Of a DNA stretch of 64,000 nt, positions 57,556 to 64,000 are shown piece after piece. The translations under genes were made by a program, and so were the position numbers. Each line of letters opens with the position of its first letter. Positions within the stretch are counted from its first letter, which is position 1. Source of the stretch: Neurospora tetrasperma FGSC 2508 (lineage: Eukaryota; Ascomycota; Sordariomycetes; Sordariales; Sordariaceae); contig NW_009799099.1 of assembly GCF_000213175.1 (NCBI RefSeq), positions 4,390,198 through 4,454,197 of the forward strand, written 5' to 3'. The notes beneath the pieces are model-generated. The model ran no database searches, had not been told where the DNA came from, and worked only from the letters and a program-made list of their open reading frames with translations.

Positions 57556-58452
57556 ATGCCGGCGATGCATCAAGCCCCTCCCTGGGCAACCGAGATCAAA
57601 GCACTCACCTTTGATGTCTTCGGCACCTGCGTAGCCTGGCGGGAAAAGGTTGCCTCCACCCTTGCTTCGGCCACCGAGACCAAGCTTTCTTCCGCTTCAG
57701 CCTCCAACGCCACGTCATCGGACACGCCACCGTCTGACCAAGTCCTCTCCCGCGCCCGCTCCCTCACCCGAGAGGACTGGGCCCATTTCGCCCAGGAATG
57801 GCGCCGGGCCTACGGGGATTGGACCCGCTCCTTCGTCCCCGACGAAACACCCTGGAGGGACACCGACACCTTCCACCACGATAGTCTCGTCGACCTGCTG
57901 GCTAAGTGGCAGCTGGACGGCCTCTTCACCCCGTCCGAGGTCGAGAAGCTCAGCCTTACCTGGCACGACCTCCCGCCCTGGCCCGATACTATCCCGGGTC
58001 TGCACCTGCTCGGCTCACGGTACCACACGGTCGCCTTGACCAATGCCAACCAGGCCACCCTTAAGGATCTGAACAGCCAGAAGGGCGTCGACGGTAGCTC
58101 GCCGCTAGGGTTCCAGCGCTTGCTCTCGTGCGATATGTACCGGGCGTACAAACCGAACCCAAAGGTGTACCAGGGCGGGCTGCGGGACTTGGATCTGCAG
58201 CCCAGAGAGGTAGCGATGGTGGCGGCGCACTTGGGTGACTTGGGGGCTGCCAAGAAGGAGGGGATGCGGGCCATCTATGTTGCGCGACCCGGCGAGCTGG
58301 ATTTTGACGCCGACGAGGAGAAGCTCAAGAAAGCCAGAGAGTGGGTGGATATCTGGATAGATGAAGGTGAAGGGGGCATGGTGGAGGCGGCAAGAAGATT
58401 GGGCATCAACGTCGACATCGACGATGGCGATGTGGCCAGAGTCCTAGGCTGA
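57556..58452 (+). CDS. HAD-superfamily hydrolase, 2-haloacid dehalogenase-like (type II)
   Basis: A single exon of 298 residues. Motif I, LTFDVFGTCVAWRE, puts the nucleophilic Asp at 20. Motif II is ALTNAN with Thr162/Asn163. Motif III/IV: Lys199 in AYKPNPKVYQ and Asp228 in AAHLGDLGAAKKEG, which matches the AAHxxDLxAAKxxG signature of haloacid dehalogenases. A helical cap lies between motifs I and II and carries a Ser/Thr-rich insertion (about residues 38-60) likely to be disordered. Type-II enzymes remove halogen from short 2-haloacids; many fungal relatives have unknown substrates. Most fungal homologues read VVDWR after FGT, and here the Asp is Ala (VAWR). No signal peptide is visible, so it is probably cytosolic. 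Confidence 0.9.
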   Translation: MPAMHQAPPWATEIKALTFDVFGTCVAWREKVASTLASATETKLSSASASNATSSDTPPSDQVLSRARSLTREDWAHFAQEWRRAYGDWTRSFVPDETPWRDTDTFHHDSLVDLLAKWQLDGLFTPSEVEKLSLTWHDLPPWPDTIPGLHLLGSRYHTVALTNANQATLKDLNSQKGVDGSSPLGFQRLLSCDMYRAYKPNPKVYQGGLRDLDLQPREVAMVAAHLGDLGAAKKEGMRAIYVARPGELDFDADEEKLKKAREWVDIWIDEGEGGMVEAARRLGINVDIDDGDVARVLG

Positions 58453-61400
58453 GTGGCCTGTTGTCCTGGTCCAGACCATCGGCAATCTGCGCTGACCGCG
58501 GTCAGCCTTCGAGAAGGACATGGCGCTTCCGCTTTCCTTCCGTCGGGATTCGGGACCCGGATCGGGATGCTACCTTGTCGGCGAAGATTGGAGAAATTCA
58601 GGGGCGGCTGGTCGGGTCAGAGTTTTCATGGCATCTCGGATAGACTGTTCAGGATGCATGTGATGTACCTTTCCCCTTGCCATTTAATCACCCAAGGGAC
58701 CGGAACCTGGTAGGAGGGAGTGAGGCGGACAGGACTCGGAGCCAGGACAGAAATGGGAAGAAGACATGGAAGTTTCGGTTGACGCATTGGTTCAGGAACC
58801 GGCTATGCTGAAGATGGTTGTTTCGCGAGGACCGTGTCCTTGTCCCTTCGAGAAAAAATTTGAAATTGCGATGGATGCCACGAGCCTCTTAGCGAACCCG
58901 CCGATACGGAACCTAATTCGGCGTACTCGGTGCGGAAGTGAAGAGCATGGAGCAGGAGTAATATTGATTTTCCCGGACCGGTCCCCCGGAGCCTCCCCCC
59001 CTGCCAGCCCCCCTGGACGGAGCCTAATATGTACACTAGTAATGCCAGACCGCCAGGTCCCAAACCAGGGGATCGGATAGAGGATCATAACCTCAAAGGT
59101 GGTAGGCGACCCTGACAATGTCCAATCGCGGAACTACGCTTATGAAGCCGGCCATGTTGAGAGCGGAACTTCCGTGTGTTGCTGAGTGTCGGCATCCCTG
59201 ACCATAACCTGACCGCAAATGGGTTACCAATTTTTCCCGTCTTTTCGTCGTCGACGCGTCCCAACAGGTTGGGTTCGTTCCAAGGTCCGGAATTACTATT
59301 GGACCCTATATCGAATCGAAGATTCAGGAAATGAGTGGGCTCGACAGGAGATACTGTGGGACAAAGTGAGTCTTTTTGTGAGTTTTGCCTGTGAGCGATT
59401 TGGTCACTTGATCAAAAACTGTGGCGGTTGTCTCAACGACAAAGGGATTTATTCGACATGATGGGGCGCCCTGATAAGGTCAGTCGTCAATCAGTTAACG
59501 AGGCAAACGAGGTGTCATTTCCTCATTTTGTTGTCAACTCTCCCTTCTGTGCCCCTTCAAGCACGTAGGAGGCGTCGCGGCGTCGGTGTATCTGAACTTG
59601 TCCAGGAGCTACTGACAAGGAAAGAAACGAAGTGGTTTTTTTTGTAGTCGTTCGCAACGTTGGCTGTCGCCGTCGTTTACCTACCACCAAAAGGGACCCG
59701 AATTGCCTGATGGACCTGAGTCTTCGGCCGGGGTACCCGGTGTAGACATTGAGGACCTGATTTGGAAGTGCCAGGATGCTGGCGTCGTTGTTGTGTATTG
59801 GACCACTGATGGAGTTTGAAAGACCGCTAAAGTGGGAACAACCACCCGAACGTGTGGGTTGGAGGCTGGTTAAGCGAAGCTAGGGAAGCGTGAGAGGGGA
59901 CAGATTCGGGTAACTTGAGTATTCGTTTCGGGCTTGTCGTCCACGAGGCATGACGGCGGTCATGACATTGGACGGGCTTCTCGCCTAGAGAAATCGCAAG
60001 AATGGCCACAGCCCATGCCCGTCTGCGAGGCTCCATGGGTCGTCCTATCCCCGCCCGGGAAGAGCACCCAGAATTGCAAAAAACGGGTTTGTTTGATGAA
60101 CATGATGTCCACCGGATTGCGTGGCCTGCTAGGTTTGAATCTTGATATGGCGGCGCCAAGCTGTCAACAATCGCTGCTCCGAATGCCAGATACTTGAAAC
60201 AGATGTACGGCTAGTATTGTGTGGCATGCTAGGGAGACATTGTCCTGGAAATCCAATCTGGGAAGTGACTGAAGGCGCCTCCCAGCGTTGACAATGGTAA
60301 CTCACATGATGAGGATCAAATGCACATCAATTGAGCTCTGCAACGGTTCGGAGAGGGGAAAAGGACATGAGGAGTCGATGAGGCTGGGGGTGTTTTTGTT
60401 GGCGGGGTCCATCATGCAAAACAGCAAAGGCAGTGGAGGTTCCTGAATTGCGGAATCGGGTACCTGGTGGTCTTCCTACCATGCCATGTCCATCACACTC
60501 ACTGCCTTTGACAGCGGAAGAACCTCCGCTTGTTCGGCTTCCAATCCGCACGATGGGTAGGAAGGGAATGTGAATTGCCTCAATGTCATCACTTTCAGTC
60601 ATTGCTGCCAGATCTTTAGCTCAATGAAGACAAAGGTCCAAATAACCCCTCATTGGCTTGGATAACGTGCTGGAGGAGACATTTTATCGAAGGACGAGGG
60701 GAAGGAACAAGCCTAGGGAGGGGAGGGGAAGTGACCTATGTGGTACAATGGAGTCGAGGATACCTAGCCGATACCGATAGGCGATAAGCATCCTAGAAAG
60801 TAGAAACACTTTCCCGTCTCCCGGTAGGTCGTCGAGGACGAGGAAGGTGCTGACCCGTAACCTCATGCATGTAGCCGGTCTGGGGAGGGGGGGTATCCGA
60901 TGCTTTGGACACTTGGCCGGGGCCGCTGCGGCCACCATGCAACAAAATCCACCTCTCACGCGTTTTCGGGGTCCTCTCGCTTCAACCTCCCTCCAGATGC
61001 CCCTCCTTTTTGCTGATGAAGGTGGAGGGAGGGCCGGTGAATGGGGTCAAAAGGGAGGGGGAAAAAAAAAAGGGAAAAGAAAAAAGGCGTTGAAGCAAGC
61101 AAAGAAAGACGACAAAGTAGGGACTTGGATCAAATGTTCAGTTGGTCTACGAAAACGATAGCGGTCCCGAATAATTGCAAAGAATCACTGAAAGAACAAT
61201 CAAGAAAACAGACCTTGCAAGCAAGCCGGCTCCCGTAACTGCGTGCGAGCTCAGGCCGGGGTTCAAGAGACTTGGGAAAGATGCGAGACGCACTTCGTGT
61301 CGTGGTCAACCACTCCGTCTCTAAACCTCCAATATCGTTGGTTTCCCTCTTTTCATAGCATTTATTTTGGGATTCAGGCCGGCACCCGCTCCGGGGGCGG

Positions 61401-64000
61401 TTTGGGTATGTAGGTATATGGGTACCGAGCGTCACGCATTTTCAGCCTCGCCCACTGGCAGTTAGTTGTCTTGCATTTCCCCGCCGTCACCCGCCACTTG
61501 TCTTTCAGAAAAAGTGCCAGTGCAGTTGAGCGGGTATCAACTGATCGTGGTGGGTTGAGGCACTTCCCCGGACTCAAAAAACCAAAGTGACAGATGACCC
61601 CGTCCCGCCCTACCGCAGGTCTTTGCCACTCGGGTCCGGATATCGGTATCGTCAGCCGTACATGCTATCATGGTTGTATCGCCGTTCCGCGTCGTGGTTG
61701 GCACGTACACTAGTGCACAGCGTAGCAAACCAAGGCGCCAAGCCCAAACCGGCAGTAACGGGGAACGGGATCCTTTACAGATCCAACAAGACGGATTTTG
61801 CCGCAGTGCGTGCGTAATCAAAGAGGAATTAATCCGTCGTATGATCTTGGTCAATATCACGTCGTCGGTGGGAGACCGGCTTGAAGTCTCAAAAGGCAGG
61901 CCCCGTCTTGGAATTCCCGATAGCAATTGTGATGACAGCAGCCCGAGGAAGGACAGAGGCAAAGACGACCAGAGCAGCAGAGCAGACGAGGAGGTCAAGG
62001 AGGGGAAGAGCCGTGCGTGCGTCCCAAGGTTGTGCTTGTGTCTCCGTGTGTCCGTGTCCCTAGTCCGTAGAGGTACTAATGTCGACAGGGTGCTGAAAAG
62101 AAAAGATATGCAAAAGATAAGGCCTGTGTCGCCAACGGATCAGATCCCGTGGTTCGGGTCACAGAAGGGTAGTCCAAAGGTCGAGTATGTAGCTGTACGG
62201 CCCCAGATTTGCGCAGGCCCAGGCAATGTACGGGAAGCTGCTTTTACACCACGCTGCGTGTACTGTCACCACTGCGAATCCAGATTGGCTGCGCTTGCTC
62301 GATGTTGAGCGCGAGTGGACGGAGGAGCGAATGGAGCGGGTCAAAGGCGCGCCATTGGAACGGTGCTCCATGTCCCGCAAGCGCCGTTCTCGCAGAGTGG
62401 ACAGCTTTGCCAGCCAACGAGCCAGCCTTTGCCGCATTCTCAATGGATGGCCAACTCGCTCTATCAACCTTGCCTGCGTTACCAATGCAGCTGTCCTACA
62501 TGAGCACGCTTGTTGTCAACTGCTACCTTGTCGATTATGTCGATTGCGAAGTCCTGACCCAAATGGGAGTAGCTAGCCCCTAATCAAGAGAACTGTGAAG
62601 CCCAAAGACCCCGGGACGGGGGGACTATGTATAAAATAAAATAGGACGAGCTGTGGGACCGAGGACACCCTAAAAGCTCACAGGCTACCTTAGCAGTCGC
62701 AGGTCGCTTGGGTCACGGTTGCAGCAAGCCATGCATGTGAGGTGTGTACATATATGTTGAAATGTGTGTGTGTGTGGTGCATGTAGGTGTATGTGGGTTC
62801 AAGTACGGCAACGGGAGTGAGTGTCATTGAGGAGGCTCTGAGGAGGGTCATGATCACGTTTAGAGTTTTCTGGGAAGAGGACTGCAACTTTCTTTTCGTC
62901 CAGACCAATCACCTGGTCAGATGCCGGTCTGGACTTTGGAGAGATAAAGATAGGTCGGAAATGTTTGCCTGGGACAAAAGCTCAGGACCATCCCACCGGC
63001 GCCATGACGGTACGCGGTAGTCAAAGTTGACGTCGGGGACGAGGTCTGGGTCAAGATCAAACACAAGAAGACTGTTTGGATGGGACCATAAGTACAAGTA
63101 AAACGTCATGTATCTATCTGTCAAATGGAGTTATGCTTGTAGGCATGCTCAAGTCTGAGGTTTTGGCCAAGGGCGCACCGCCTTCGCAGTGTCTCCTGTC
63201 TCTCGCTCATTATTCGGGCGAGCGTTTGAGATGCACTGGGTGAGGTGCCATCGTGACAGCCCCAAAACCCGAACTCTGTGACACTGGACAACTTGACATG
63301 TCCCATTCCGATCTCATCTTCCTTCCGCCGGCTCTGCCTCCGATATGTCTTTGACAAACCACTGAATAAGCGAGACTCTTAACATTACCTCTTTTATTAT
63401 TACCTTACCCCCGTCGGCCGAGGATCCATTTGCTGGAAAATCCCAAAGCTTATTAGAGGGGGATCCGTAGGGGCCGCTGGGACCACATTGCAGAGGGGTG
63501 GTACCTGCCGGGCCAGGTACTGGACATCCACAGGCACTCAGAGACTGGAGCCCATGCTGGCAGTGTAGTGTAGGAACCTGGAAGGCCAGAGCCGCCCACC
63601 TTCAGCAGTCCCCACAAGGAACACCCATTCTCCACGGGCGCATCCAACGCTTACCCGCTAGTCGAGCCTCCCCATTGGTCCAATCCCCCTCTCCCCTTCA
63701 ATCCACTCTGGGTCCTGCTACCCATCCACTCCATTCTGGCCAGCCAGACCTGTTCCGCCAAGAGCCCAGGTGCAAGTTGTACCGACCTGGGCGCTGGGAA
63801 AGTATCGTCGCTAGCGGGCAGGTACTGCACAGACCTACCACCTCCTCCTCCTCCACGGCCTACCTACCTAACGCCCGCGAGTCCGCCGGTGGACACCCGT
63901 ACCCCCAACCACACTCCATGCATGTAGCACTGCCAACCACTGCCAGCCATTCAACCCCCCCCCCCNCNCNCCTCTCTCTCTCTCTCTCTCTCTCTCTCTC
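58453..64000. other. 5.5-kb gene-poor end of the window
   Basis: No gene is supported. Frames up to 212 codons exist (for example 61670-62308 +), but they have no domain, are overlapped by frames on the other strand and show no consistent splice signals. It contains purine-rich stretches (about 61040-61100) and GT-rich sequence near 62764-62775. Confidence 0.5.
63955..64000 (+). repeat. C-run, ambiguous bases and (CT)n microsatellite at the window end
   Basis: Eleven C at 63955-63965, then N at 63966, 63968 and 63970, then a CT repeat to the end. The Ns suggest a low-quality or collapsed simple repeat, so this is likely an assembly edge. Confidence 0.9.

Noticed and set aside
61670-62308. 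212-codon plus-strand ORF
   Set aside because: No domain, heterogeneous composition, long frames on the other strand and no splice context.

Overview
The window is genomic DNA of a filamentous ascomycete, most likely Sordariales of the Neurospora/Sordaria type. The reasons are short GT-AG introns of about 45-200 bases with GCTAAC/GCTAAT branch points, compact protein-coding genes separated by long non-coding stretches, and a DNA transposon damaged by C-to-T/G-to-A changes in the CpA context typical of repeat-induced point mutation (RIP). The genus is an inference; no rRNA or other species marker is present.

Layout. 0.9-2.1 kb: a secreted class-3 lipase (+). 3.0-5.6 kb: mitochondrial ribosomal protein bL34m (-) and the CaaX protease Ste24 (-). 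6.3-9.0 kb: a five-exon small membrane protein (-), ribosomal protein eL38 (+) and an ABM-fold protein (-). 11.0-15.2 kb: mevalonate kinase (+) and the farnesyltransferase/GGTase-I alpha subunit (+), the latter with an unusual N-terminal extension. 15.7-18.7 kb: Mtr2/p15-like mRNA-export factor (-), Pga2 (-) and CENP-S/MHF1 (+). 19.0-24.2 kb: Utp13 (-) and a membrane protein with a Gln/Pro/Thr linker (+). 25.3-33.8 kb: a Gly/Tyr-repeat basic protein (-), SmD3 (+), a large mitochondrial Mmc1-like protein (-) and the ERAD E2 enzyme Ubc7 (+). 34.2-42.8 kb: an auxilin/Swa2-like J protein (-) and an ApsA/Num1-like PH protein (-). 44.95-48.33 kb: a complete RIP-inactivated MULE transposon. 48.3-53.5 kb: gene-poor. 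53.5-58.5 kb: a six-pass membrane protein (-) and a HAD-type haloacid dehalogenase-like enzyme (+). 58.5-64.0 kb: gene-poor, ending in a CT microsatellite with ambiguous bases.

How the genes relate. Most are dispersed housekeeping genes. The clearest functional grouping is isoprenoid supply and protein prenylation: Ste24, mevalonate kinase and the prenyltransferase alpha subunit lie within about 11 kb. ER and trafficking functions (Pga2, Ubc7, Swa2-like) and RNA functions (Mtr2, Utp13, SmD3) also recur, but without tight linkage.

Exon boundaries were worked out by hand from splice signals and reading-frame continuity. All the multi-exon models given below close in frame. I found no tRNA, rRNA or CRISPR array. 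The most notable items are the MULE with its exact 8-bp target duplication and RIP-marked terminal repeats, the prenylation trio, the extended prenyltransferase alpha subunit, and a 25-unit TTC repeat inside the ubc7 intron.
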